A stretch of 64,000 nt of DNA, from positions 109,274,358 through 109,338,357 of the forward strand of contig NC_088782.1 in NCBI RefSeq assembly GCF_958450345.1. Direction: 5' to 3'. This DNA is from Calliphora vicina (Eukaryota; Arthropoda; Insecta; Diptera; Calliphoridae). Both the position numbers and the translations under genes were made by a program. Shown here piece by piece: positions 34,871 to 45,618 of this stretch (position 1 is the first letter of the stretch; each line of letters begins with the position of its first letter). The notes beneath the pieces were generated by a model. The model saw nothing but the letters and a program-made list of their open reading frames with translations. It had not been told where the DNA came from and made no database searches.

Positions 34871-35618
34871 AAACAAGTAAGAAAGTATGGTCGGTCAAGC
34901 CCGACCATATAATACCCTACACTAAGTAAAAGAGCAAAAAAATTTTTCTTTTAAAATTTAAATAATTTATATTTTTGAGTGATTTTCGGAAGTGGGGTTA
35001 TATGGGGGCTATGACCAATTATGGACCGATCACCATGAAATTGGGTCATGTGATTTATGTCTATATTAAAATTAACTATGTTGAATTTTGTGTGTTTACC
35101 AACATTTTTAAGCGATTTATGCACGTTAAAGTGATTTTCGGAAGCGGGTCTATATGGGAGCTATGACTAATTATGGACCGCTCGTAACCAAATTTGGTGA
35201 CATGAATTTTGTGTATATAAAACTTATTTGGAGCGGAATTTGTGGAGATACATATATAAATTAAACATTTATGACCGATAAAGTCCAATTTCGGGAGGAC
35301 ATTCGTATGGGGGCTAGGTGAAATAGTGGCCCGATTTCAGCCAGTTTCAATAGGCTTGGTCCTTGAGCCGAAAAAATAATACGTGCCAAATTTGATCGAA
35401 ATATCTTCAAAATTGCGACCTGTACTCTGCGCACAAGGTTTACATGGACAGCCAGCCAGCCAACCAGACGGACGGACGGACATCGCTTAATCGACTCAGA
35501 AAGTGATTCTAAGTCGATCGGTATACTTTAAGGTGGATGTTAGACTAATATTTTTGGGCGTTACAAACATCTGCACAAACGCATAATACCCTCCCCACTA
35601 TGGTGTAGGGTATAAAAA
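34871..35618 (+). mobile_element. Mini-me/DINE-1-like element, near full length
   Basis: The 5' end is AAACAAGTAAGAAAGTATGG with the hairpin TATGGTCGG-tcaagc-CCGACCATA and ATAATACCCTACAC. It contains two GATTTTCGGAAGTGG...GGACCGATC units, the segment 'gtatgggggctaggtgaaat', the CAGACGGACGGACGGACATC tract (35,461), the core TCGACTCAGAAAGTGATTCT...GGTATACTTTAAGG, GCGTTACAAACATCTGCACA, and the terminal hairpin ATACCCT...AGGGTAT. At about 748 bp this is the best model of the short subfamily in the window. Confidence 0.85.
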
Positions 35619-35950
35619 ATACAATCAAACAAAAGGATGAGTTTCTCTTTATGAAAAATACATGTTATGTATGATAAAAATTAAAAAATATAATTGTTGA
35701 AAATTGTTTATGATAATTCGATTTAAGCTTAAAGTACTATAAGTAGGTACTTGTATGAATATACATACAATGAATGGTACTTGATAATAATGAAGAGATG
35801 AACAGAAAATAAATAAATAAATATTTTTACCCTTCTTTCAGGCGAAAACACACATACTTGAGGTACTAGATAATAAAAAGTATGGACTTCTAAGGGTTGC
35901 AAGCAGTTTATAACATATAAAGGGTGTATTTTGTTAAAGGCCGATAGAAC
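35619..35950. other. Non-coding DNA
   Basis: Nothing recognised. The last bases of this stretch lead directly to the TTA target copy of the next MITE. Confidence 0.5.
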
Positions 35951-35953
35951 TTA

Positions 35954-36394
35954 AGGCCCAACTATAATATGCATAAACTAGCTTAAGTCAGCTTAAGCAA
36001 CTGTGCGAATACATATAAAATGTATGTGACAAACTATAATGTACTTAAGAGAGTTTCGTCAAGTTTCGTCAAATTTTATTTGCTTAAGCAAAGTGCGAAG
36101 CTGGTCGCACATTCCGTACGGAATCAGCTGTTTGTTTATTTTATACAAAGAAAATAGAGAAATAAATGAAAAGGATGAAGAAAATTAATTTATTTTGATA
36201 AAATAATAAGAAATACGTATTTTTTTAATTGCATGTTGCACATAAATGTGCAAATGGAGCTAAATTGTTTTGAATGCACGTAAGTACATTATGGTCATCT
36301 AAAAGTTTCTTCGGATTTCCTTAAGCATTTGACAGACTTTTCGTTCGGTTATGACATTACCTTAAGCTAGCTTATGCATATTATAGTTCGGCCT
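35954..36394. mobile_element. 441-bp MITE with TTA target duplication
   Basis: The left end AGGCCCAACTATAATATGCA, continuing TAAACTAGCTTAAG, is matched by the inverted right end (complement AGGCCGAACTATAATATGCA, TAAGCTAGCTTAAG), so there are 34-bp terminal inverted repeats with two differences. TTA flanks it at 35,951-35,953 and 36,395-36,397. Internal symmetry includes GTACTTAAG-type motifs. No ORF. The TTA duplication suggests PIF/Harbinger (known 3-bp TWA preference). Confidence 0.85.
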
Positions 36395-36414
36395 TTACTC
36401 TGGCAAATCAGGTA

Positions 36415-36818
36415 CCGTGAAATAGCTCCCAAATGAAATAACTCCCAATGAAATAACTCCCTATGAAATAATTCCCATCAAAAATGAAATAATTCCCAAA
36501 CTTGAAAAATGAAATAACTACCAAAGGGTAAAATGAAATTACTCCCAATAATCGGCGGTTTCATAATTTTAAAAATATTACACCCAAAAAAGCGAAATAA
36601 CTCCCAATGAAATAAATCCCAATAGAAATGAAATAATTCCCAATCCGAAGCAATTTATTTATGTAATCTAAAATAAGGAACTTCAGAAGTGCAATTATTC
36701 TTCGCTTACCAAACATTTTTTGCATTGCGGGCATATGGCGTAGCGCAAAGTTTTATTCCTCTGGGATGTGTCAAAAACTGGCTTCGCTCAGAAAAGTTTT
36801 TTGCATTGCCGACCTTCG
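36415..36818. repeat. GAAATAACTCCC-repeat sequence plus one inverted 82-bp-type unit
   Basis: From 36,415 to about 36,645 the motif TGAAATAACTCCCAA (with AATTCCC and AATCCC variants) recurs about ten times at irregular 15-35-bp spacing. From 36,710 to 36,818 lies sequence that is the reverse complement of the 82-bp repeat unit at 54,918 (TCTGGGATGTGTCAAAAACT, GGCTTCGCTCAGAAAAGTTT, TGCATTGCCGACCTTCG). The same pairing of GAAATAAATCCCC motifs and that unit is found at 54.8-55.3 kb, so this is a truncated member of the same element, cut by the insertion at 36,819. Confidence 0.7.
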
Positions 36819-37975
36819 CACAGTGGGGGATCTGAAAAAAAAGTGGAAATAAATCTGTAACTTCTAAACGAATAGCCCGATTTTAATAAAATTTCCCATG
36901 GCTATAGAGGAGGTGTCGATAAGTTTAAGTTTTGAATTTGGTCTTAAACAACCAAGGGGGCGCCGAGCCACAATGCCCCAAAGTGGGACACCTCGGGTAT
37001 ATCAAAAATTAAAAATGATGCCAAATTTTTGTTTGCGATCCGATTTGAAAGATTTTTATATATATGGAATGTACTAGACGAGAGCTACAAAAAACATAGG
37101 TTTATCTCTTATAGTTTACGAGTTATTCGCATTTGAAAAGTAACATTTTATTTTTTTTGCCTACCTTGGTCTGCCATTTTGCTAATAACGGATCCAATTC
37201 TTTGCCGATTTTCTTGAAGTATCTTTTTTTGAATTAACAACAAATTTATTAATAATCCTAAGAAAGAATTGTTAAAAAATATCTACTGAGTCAAAAGTTA
37301 TGTGCATTCAAACTTAAAAAAAATAAAAAAGTCGAAAAAAGTACCTACATTAATTTTAAATTATACAGAAAATGAGAAAAAAATAAATAATGTGTTTATA
37401 TTTTTCTGAAAGATAATATTTCGGGAAATATTATAAAAGCAAAATAATATCAAAATTCGTATTATTGCGTGGTCCATAGCCTTCCGAAGTAGACCTATTT
37501 TTTATGTAAATTTCAACTTTAGACAACATATTCTAAAATCGCATAGCTGCTTTCAAAAAATTAAGACCAGTTTTGTATGTCCCAATCTGTTCTTCAATAT
37601 TGCTTAAAGGGATTTCGTAGCCCCAAGCTTGGTGCCTTCAATAAATCAAAAAATATAAAAAATCCTAATTTTGTGATTTTTGGAAAGTTTTTTTGGGAAT
37701 TGTGGGATTGTCATTAACAATTCGCAAATATCTTTTTAATTTTTGGATTTGGATCGAAAGTTTCTATATAGGTGTAAAATTTCATTAAAAACGATTCATA
37801 AACAAAACTTTTATTGCATTTTAAAAATTAAAATTTTCCAAAAAAATCAGCTATAATTTTTTATTCCCATATTTTTGAAAAAAGTCTTCTCTAATTTTTT
37901 TTAATTCTTAAAAATTTTGTACATTTTTGAAAATAGGACATAATTTCCTATACGTTGATATATAATTTGTATATA
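36819..37975 (+). mobile_element. CACAGTG-ended foldback family, left half
   Basis: Starts CACAGTGG at 36,819, preceded by CTTCG, with the conserved GGAAATAAATCTGTAACTTC exactly 19 bp after the heptamer. Family landmarks follow in the order seen in the complete element: AAGTTTAAGTTTTGAATTTG, ATCTCTTATAGTTTACGAGT, ATTTTTTATGTAAATTTCAA, and finally ACGTTGATATATAATTTGTA at 37,957, which corresponds to the border of the central palindrome. The right half is missing, so the copy ends at the axis of symmetry. Confidence 0.75.
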
Positions 37976-38086
37976 TTTTCTTTGCCGCTTTTCAAATTAA
38001 TGGCTTTCAATGAGGTTCATCAATGAAATCATTCAAATCATCGAAATCATTTTCAAATAAAACATTTTTTTGATTAAAATTTCCTT

Positions 38087-38795
38087 TTTATACCCTACAC
38101 CACCATAGTGGGGAGGGTATAATGCGTTTGTGCAGATGTTTGTAACGCCCAAAAATATTAGTCTAACACCCACCTTAAAGTATACCGATCGACTTAGAAT
38201 CACTTTCTGAGTCGATTAAATGATGTCCGTCCGTTCGTCCGTCCGTCTGGTCGGCTGGCTGGCTGTCCATGTAAACCTTTTGCGCAGAGTACAGGTCGCA
38301 ATTTTGAAGATATTTCGATCAAATTTGGTACGTATTATTTTTTCGTCTCAAGGACCAAGCATATTGAAACTGGCTGAAATCGGTCCATTATTGCACCTTG
38401 TCCTCCCGAAATTGGACTTTAAATGGTTAAATCATATAGGTATTTACACAAATTCCGCTCCAAATAAGTTTTATGTACACAAAATTCATGTCATCAAATT
38501 TTGTTGCGATCGGTCCCGCTTCCGAAAATCACTTTAACGTGCATAAATCACTTAAAAATGTTGGTATACATACAAAATTCAACATAGTTAACTTTAATAT
38601 AGACATAAATCACACGACCTAATTTCATGGTGATCGGTCCATAATTGGTCATAGCCCCCATATAAGGCCCACTTCCGAAAATCACTCAAAAATATAAATT
38701 ATTGAAAATTTAAAAGAAAAAGGTTTTTGCTCTTTTACTTAGTGTAGGGTATTATATGATCGGGCTTGACCGATCATACTTTCTTACTTGTTTTG
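38087..38795 (-). mobile_element. Mini-me/DINE-1-like element, reversed copy
   Basis: Reverse-complement copy of the 34,871-35,618 element. It has the same ends, the GACGGACGAACGGACGGACA-type tract (38,226-38,246), core and internal units. The 5' hairpin stem is TATGATCGG...CCGATCATA, differing from the other copies at one paired position on both sides. It lies 2.5 kb from, and inverted relative to, the 34,871 copy. Confidence 0.85.
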
Positions 38796-39755
38796 TGTTA
38801 TTTTTTACAATTTTAAATTCTGTCACGCTTAAAAAAACACCCTATGGAACAGTATTTATTTTATATCTTGCTTGTTTAGCTCATCTCCAGCTATTATGTT
38901 TTCCCTCACGTGAGGTTTAATTCATGTTTTTGTTTTATAAAAAAAACAATGTCTTTTGTTGTGCTGGGAATTTTTATGTTGTGTGTAGCGTTGCATTAAT
39001 TGAATTTGAAAATATTTACTCAAACAATTTATGAAATACTTGTGCTGCAAGTTAAATAAATCCTTTTTCTGTTTATAATTCTTTATTTATTTGTTGTGAG
39101 TGCTTGTGTTTAGAAAACTTTTAGAGGTGGTTACTGAGTAATTTGATCTACTGCTTTTGTTGCCAATATATATACAGATATTAAAAGACAGACCCTTATA
39201 ATAATAATTTGTTCTGCTTGTTTGGATTTTAATTCAAAACATTAATATTTGAAGCATCATATTACCACTTCTTATGTGAATTCAAGTACTCGTATGCGTA
39301 TTTAGCGATTTATTAGAGTGAAAATAATTGAGTCATACATATATATATTGCATAATGCGAGGATTCATAATGTTTCTTAAAATACCCTTATAAAACAATA
39401 CAAGTAAATGTATTTTTCTATATTTATGGAGAGAAAACAATGCAGTGAGGGGTTTATTTTCAAGTATTCTTTTTGAATTTTAATAAATGTTGAAGGTTAT
39501 TGAAAATACCTTTTTAATTCCTGCCAAAAATTAAATTTATGGATCTTAAATATTAAATTCCTAGAAATTTTTACAAGGTTTTTATACAATGAGTCACAAT
39601 ATAAAGCACTCTTAGACAAAAATCAATCAAGATTTAAATAAATTTGTCTTTTTTGGAATATTAAAATTTCATTTGTTGATAAACACACAACCCAATATTT
39701 TTCAAATATTTGGAGAAATAAACTTACATGGCAAACAATGCCAAACAATATAGCA
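38796..39755. other. Non-coding DNA
   Basis: No gene or repeat recognised. Confidence 0.5.
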
Positions 39756-39991
39756 CACAGAGAAAACAGATTCGTGATAGCAACCGAATCGAATGATTCC
39801 ATCTTAGTGACCGAATTTTACAGTTGTGGCTACAATATTTTGTAAGGCGTAACTAAAGTTTGGTTGCCTCAACTGAAATTCTTCTTTATCAACTGACTTT
39901 CTGTTATTAGAACTGAAAAATTCTATGTGTGCAACCGAATCATTCGATTGGCAACAAATTCGGTTGCTATCACGAATCTGTTTTCTCTGTG
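39756..39991. mobile_element. MITE, CACAGAGAAAAC family, copy 1
   Basis: 236 bp with long terminal inverted repeats: CACAGAGAAAACAGATTCGT, GATAGCAACCGAAT... and the exact complement at the right end. Relative to copy 2 it lacks about 12 bp (TTTGTTGCCAAT-like) in the left repeat. Target duplication is unclear (at most CA), so the superfamily is not assigned. ORFs across it arise from the inverted repeats. Confidence 0.85.
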
Positions 39992-40179
39992 CAAAGATGT
40001 TCAACAAAAACAATTGAATATACGGTTTGGAAATACCGGATTCTCACTCTGCCAAAGATTGTCTATCCAACGACAGCTGCATCAACCGAAAGTTTTTTTC
40101 AAATATCTTCCGTGCCCACAATAATTGGATCTACAACTTCAAGAATGATTTTCATTCTCACACCTGAGAAAGTTACACA

Positions 40180-40426
40180 CACAGAGAAAACAGATTCGTG
40201 ATAGCAACCGAATTTGTTGCCAATCGAATGATTCTATCTTAGTGACCGAATTTTACAGTTGTGATTACAGTATTTTGTAAGGGGTAACTAAAGTTTGGTT
40301 GGCTCAACTGAAATTCTTCTTTATCAACTGACTTTCTGTTGTTAGAACTGAAAAATTCTACGTGTGCAACCGAATCATTCGATTGGCAACAAATTCGGTT
40401 GCTATCACGAATCTGTTTTCTCTGTG
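40180..40426. mobile_element. MITE, CACAGAGAAAAC family, copy 2
   Basis: 247 bp, same ends and same orientation as copy 1, about 190 bp downstream of it, with perfect inverted repeats over roughly 54 bp (through GCCAATCGAATGATT). The interior (AACTGAAATTCTTCTTTATC, AACTGACTTTCTGTT) is shared and only slightly diverged, so both are recent insertions or one local duplication. Confidence 0.85.
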
Positions 40427-41335
40427 CAGAGAAGAACATTTGCAGGCACCAGACATGATGTGAATTCGAGTTGTCTAGTTTGTGGAATATTCCAATATTA
40501 TCAATGAAATCATTATTGAATTCGGAATTGAACTTCTACTGTTTTTGGTGTTGTTGTTTAAGATCTAAAACTGCATAATTTTGTAATACTTTATAGAGAT
40601 TAATGATAATGAATTGTGCTACTTCTAATATGTTGCTCCTTAAATCCTTTAAATGTTGTGAATTCGAGTAGTCTGAGCTGTTGAATAATCCTATTTTGGC
40701 AACAAAGTCATTATCGTGATTAAACAACGCTTTCCCAGATCATGAGACTCTTCCATTCTCACCACAGTTGGATCTACGATACAAAAGGCCAGCGGTAGCA
40801 AAGCAGAGTTGTTACAACAACAACAATTATCTTCTACAGTTGTTGTTAATTTTGGAAGTTTTAAATTTTTTAATCTGGAGTTTCTGGTTCAAGGTTAAGG
40901 CCAATGCATTGTGATACTTATATTGGATTAACCAATAAATCCATTGGAAGAACTTAATTGGGGTTGTCTGCTTGAATATGTTGTGGTATCATAAATAACC
41001 TGTTGGTGTAATTAGAAGATCATTCTTCATTCCCACAACAATTGGATCTATGACCCGAGAAAGTTACCCAGAAAAGAATATTCAAAGACAGCAGACATGT
41101 TACACCAATGATTTTCTTCTGTTGCTGTTGTATGAAATAAAACTTAAACATTTTTTAATCCTGCATCGAGATCAAGGCCAATGAATTGTGCTACATCTAC
41201 TGGATTGGTTTATAAATCCATTGAACGAAGTGAATTATGTTGGATTTATTCAGCTTTCGTTTGGTTGGTGAAATCTTTAAGTTGATATAGACAAAAGGTT
41301 GTGGTAAGTGGTGAGACCCTATAGAAACTACTGAT
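40427..41335 (-). repeat. Retroelement-related repeat, first copy
   Basis: TTCCCAGATCATGAGACTCT (40,732), GTTACAACAACAACAAT, TTTTGGAAGTT, AAGGCCAATG, and CAATAAATCCATTGGA (40,930) recur in the same order at 43,907-44,120. A further partial set is at 41,030-41,215, and a shorter one at 40,110-40,175 (CCACAATAATTGGATCTACA). I cannot assign a frame; proximity to repeated endonuclease fragments suggests the 5' region of the same LINE. Strand is inferred from those fragments. Confidence 0.45.
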
Positions 41336-43690
41336 CGCTAGGTTGTTTAGCTGAGCAGATCAACAATCGGTATTGTGATCTTTGTCGAGGTAGTACAGTT
41401 ATCCATAATCCGTGTGGGATCATCGTTTTTCAGGGTGAAGAAAGTCAACTGTTCCTCCTAAAATCCCCCATCTGGTCTTTAGACCACTTCACGCTATTTG
41501 AATGCCTGTAAAGCTAGCGAATTTATCAATAAGACATATGAGGGCAACGTCATTTAGGGTGCAGCATAAATACATCAATTTATTCCGCCAACAACGAAAC
41601 CCTCTGGCCTTTCATTTGGGTAGAGCGTCATAGCTGAAGATGGGCATTGGAGACCTGTAGGATCATCGCTCAAAACTGCCAAAAATGTCGGAACAAGGCA
41701 CGGATCCAGGTCAACCATTTGGGAGGGGAAAATAAAGACAAATTTATTTTTCTTTTTTTCCTTTTTTATATGAAAACTTTTCGACTTTGGGAGGGGGGGT
41801 CAGTGATTTCCTACTATACATCGTAACGGTAGTCATTAGGACAGCTATCTATAAAACTCTAAATCCATTTTCTCCTATCTGAGAGCCATAACTTAAGCTT
41901 TAAGATATAAGTCTCTAGTAACAAGATCGAGAAGAAGGGATCAATATGCGATGACTCTACCATTGTCACTTCACAATGTAATTGTGGATTTCCATTTCGT
42001 CTTTTTAACTGCAATAGACATTTTAACCACACAACATGAGAACTGAGAGGTCGCTAATGAAACCAATAGGTCAGAGATACTAAAGATGAAGTCATTAATT
42101 TGTCCCAGCAAAGCAATCTACTGGTATTACACTAGGTTGGAGTGCCATAGCTAATGTTGTTTTCTAGGATCAGCAGCGTTTATCGTCAAACATTGATCTA
42201 ATGTCCGAACGGTTGGAATGTTTTACAATTGACCATTGGGACAATACCTTGTGCATCAAGATTTTGGTCTCCAGTTTCAAGATCGAAAGAGCTCAATAGT
42301 GCTATATGTTATCAGTGACTAATGCGTTGCGTCTATTGCAGTCATTTAATAGAACGTTGTAGCCGTTACAACTGTGCATACTGTAATTCCTTGTCAGCTT
42401 TCTTTCCTGGACCGCAGCGAGAAAACTGTATCTGTTCAGTTGATACAGAATTGTGTCTAAGATTTACATGAGCACTAATCTCACAGTGGTCTTAAAACCG
42501 GATAGAATCAATGCGTCTATCAAAGCCACTCGACAGCTCAAACTATCTAAACCATTGAAATCCATAGCTAGTCAATTAACACGTCCAAGAGAATTATCAA
42601 AGAAACATCCGGCCTGATAAACCAGTCCGATATATGATCTCTGACTTCGAAAGCTCCGGCCGATAGAAGTCAAAGTGTGTGTTCTGGCACCATACACATT
42701 TGATCTCGACCTTAACCAAGCTCAACGATCAGTATATAATTAATTCCACCACCCAATACGTTTCTTGAGCACACTGCCAATTACTATCTGCTACTTTCAA
42801 TGGCCTTTTTGATTCGGCCACTAGCACAAATATCAGTACTTTAACCAACGATATTCTACACGCTTTCGGTTTTAAACCACAGCCACTACGTGTTCACCGA
42901 CCTCACCAATAGCCAGTCAGGACAAATCCTCAGACTCTAGTCAGCTGCAAATTTAAAGGGATTAAATTCTTACCAGGAATAAGGTTCGTGCACTTCGGAT
43001 CCCCGGTTTCGCTACATATTTTCTCTCGAAGCATAACAGTGCGGAGCTTCACCAAGACGTAATAAACATGCAAGTAGTAAGTTCAATTGATATAAGGGGA
43101 CAACATTCCCAGACTGAGTTCCTCTATTCGTTTCGTGGCCTAGAAAATATCCAAAATTAAGAGATACAAAATTTGTTCCTCCAACGCTGCTAGACTTTCA
43201 CTAAGCTTGAGTATCAAAGCTGATGCTGTGTGTATTATCCCCAAAATGTTTCTTATATCAGAGCGGTTGGAGTATAGCATGCTATTGGTGGAATGAAGAG
43301 GTCTAACTCTGTTTAACCCGAACTGAGCACTAAGGTATTGGTCTCTAGTATCAAGATCGAATGTGAGATCTCAATACTGGACTGCGTCATTAATGAATTC
43401 GTAGCTTATTTTAGGAGAACGTTGTATACATTGTAAACTGGACATTTTGACTACGCAAAAATAAGCTCGATTTGTGGATTTCATTCAGAAAATTTATGTT
43501 GGGACCTAAGAGATTCCACTAGGTTATCAGGATCATCTATGGCCCTATGCTCCTTGTAGGAGTTAAAAGGAACAAATATATATCAAGATCATCTAAAACA
43601 AATTCAGCAACGACTACCGTATCCGCTTTTGAATCATCCGTTTAGTCTGAGATTGCACTATTCCGGAGGAAAGAGTTTTTAGTTATTAGA
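41336..43690 (-). pseudogene. Repeated LINE endonuclease-region remnants
   Basis: On the minus strand at about 42,425-42,345 the frame reads AVQERKLTRNYSMHSCNGYN, VL, the endonuclease block seen at 21.7 kb (AVQETKLTQNSSLHSCNAYN). A parallel stretch with the phrase AGGTATTGGTCTCTAGTATC, AAGATCGAA at about 43,335 and 'ctctagtaacaagatcgag' at 41,909 show at least two more degenerate copies of the same segment. The catalytic QET glutamate region is mutated (QER) in the best copy. The plus-strand piece at 42,615-43,060 is the inverted relative of 29,580-30,260. All copies are dead and interleaved. Confidence 0.6.
41693..41803 (+). mobile_element. hAT-type MITE, left part
   Basis: CAAGGCACGGATCCAGGTCA, ACCATTTGGGAGGGGAAAAT matches the left half of the MITE at 48,804-48,939 through the TTTCTTTTTTTCCTTTTTTA run and ends at a G-rich block (GGGAGGGGGGG) without the right terminal repeat. 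Confidence 0.6.
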
Positions 43691-44660
43691 AGAACTTTCA
43701 ACGACTTCAGACCTGTTACAACAAAAATTAATTTATATTGTTGTTGTTGTTTAATCTCAATGCACAATTTTGTAATCCTGCATTGAGATTAAGGCCAATG
43801 AATTGAGCTACTTATATTGATATGACTTCAAGTAGTCTGGGCTGTTGAATATTTCTTTCCTTTATTGGCAACGAAGTCATTATCGAGTTCAAACACCATT
43901 TTCCCAGATCATGAGACTCTTCAATTTGCACCATAATTGTCACTACGATACGAAAAATTCAGAGGAAGAATAGCAGAGCTGTTACAACAACAGCAATTTC
44001 CTTTTTCAGTTGTGGTTGATTTTGGAAGTTGTGAAAGTATACAATTTTCTAATCTGAGATTTCTAAATCAAGATTAAGGCCAATGAATTTTAATACTTCC
44101 ATTGGGTTAGCCAATAAATCCATTGGATGAAGTTAATTGGGGGTAAGAAGCTGGGCATCAATTGGATACAGCCGTGCATTCAGAAACGATGAAATCATTA
44201 GGTTAGGCCTGAACCTAAAGAAATTACTGCTAACCAGTTAACCACAATCCATATGGTGGAATCGTCATTCAAGGTGCAGGCTTTGTTTAGCCAACAATAC
44301 AACTCTCTGGTATTGAACTGCACTAGAAAGCCAGTGGTGATTGTCATTCAATCTGATCTGAATACCTGCCACTAGTCATTGGTTTCTAGTGTCAAAAGCG
44401 AGAGAACGAAAAAGTACTGTTCTGTGCCATGAATGAGGAGTTTGTTGGCTTTGTAGAGATTTCGGCAAACATTGTATCTATTACAACTATACAAACAGTA
44501 ATTGTTCGACAGTTCTTTTCCTAGATAGCAGTAGATATTTTGACCATACAACATTATAAATGAGAGTCTCAGTTGTTGCAACATTGCCCAATTGATACAA
44601 GTTGAGAACATTCCCAGATCAAGTTCCTGGATTTGCTTTGTCACTGGCATAGATTTCATT
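43691..44660 (-). pseudogene. LINE repeat copy plus endonuclease fragment
   Basis: 43,691-44,250 repeats the 40,430-41,335 unit. At 44,659-44,372 the minus frame (95 codons) reads GKELSNNYCLYSCNRYNVCR, with LTLETND further on, again matching the LINE endonuclease block (ETKLT.NS.LHSCN.YNVLR). A potential start at 44,659 has no special support. The repetition of this endonuclease segment with its flank suggests local duplication. Confidence 0.55.
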
Positions 44661-44823
44661 CTGAAGATTTGTGCTGGAATAGGGAAGCCTGAATAATAAT
44701 ACTGAAACTGAAACGCCTTAGAAATATTGGTATTCTGATTTCAAATGTTCTATATGAAATTTATTGCAGAGAATACTCCCCGTATCAGAGTGCAGAGAAA
44801 AGAATAGGGTTATGCTTCATTGA

Positions 44824-45615
44824 TGCGTCATGTCACCTCTGCTGTTTAACATTGTTCTTGAAGTAGTGATGAAGACCGCAGCAGACGACTCCACCGGTAT
44901 TCAGTGGGGCCTATAAAAGCGCCTAGGTGACTTAGATGACGCCGATGACATTTGACAACGAAATCAGGTTTAAAGATAAACTTAGACAAGACTAAGTCCA
45001 TGCGTGTAAACACCGATAACTGGCGGCCCCTTCAATTGAGTGGCACCATGGTTGAAGATGTTAACAGCTTCTGCTATCTCGGCAGTTTTATCAACAACAA
45101 TAGAGGATCTACTGCTGATATCGAAAACCGCATCAAGTGTGCCCGACGGCCATTTGGTCTTCTAAGTCCTGCATGGAAGGCTACCCATATCTCCAGAATG
45201 ACGAAAATCAGCATATTTAATTCCAACGTGAAGTCAACATTATTGTATGGTTGCGAGACTTGGAATGCAGCTGCACGCGATATAAACGCACTCCAAGTAT
45301 TTGCCAACAGATGCCTGAGGAGAATTTTAAAAATATTTTGGCCAAATGTCATATCCAACTGCGACCTGTGGACAACCACAAACCATGTCCCTTTGCGTAT
45401 CGAAATTTTGAGACGCAAGTGGAACTGGATAGGTCACACACTACGTAAACCCGCAGATGACCTAACAGGGGCAGTCATTGAGTGGAACCCACAGGGTAAC
45501 ATAAGAAGAGGAAGACCTGCCCACACATAGAGAAGACAGCTGGATTCTGAAGTAGCAATCACAAGGCAGTCCTGGAATTAAATCAAACTAATAGCTTGTA
45601 ACAGATCTCATTCAC
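44824..45615 (+). pseudogene. RTE-like LINE reverse transcriptase, C-terminal half
   Basis: The piece starts in RT motif 4 (CVMSPLLFNIVLEVVMKTAA) and reaches a degraded active site (LGDLDDADDI, where families have LDFADD). After a deletion and frameshift it continues at 44,952-45,530: GLKINLDKTKSMRVNTDNWR, the FCYLGSFINNN block, TLLYGCETWNAA, FANRCLRRILKIFWP, and RRKWNWIGHTLRKPADDLTG, ending GRPAHT. This RT-thumb plus the C-terminal 'CLRRIL..WIGHTLRK' domain is typical of RTE-like LINEs in invertebrates (clade recalled, not searched). The Trp codon after AHT is TAG and a second stop (TAA) interrupts the next 15 codons, so it is inactive. It is the best-preserved coding stretch in the window. 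Confidence 0.85.
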
Positions 45616-45618
45616 TTA

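Noticed and set aside
39804..40439. Three 60-90-codon ORFs with near-identical proteins
   Set aside because: They arise from the two MITE copies and their inverted repeats.
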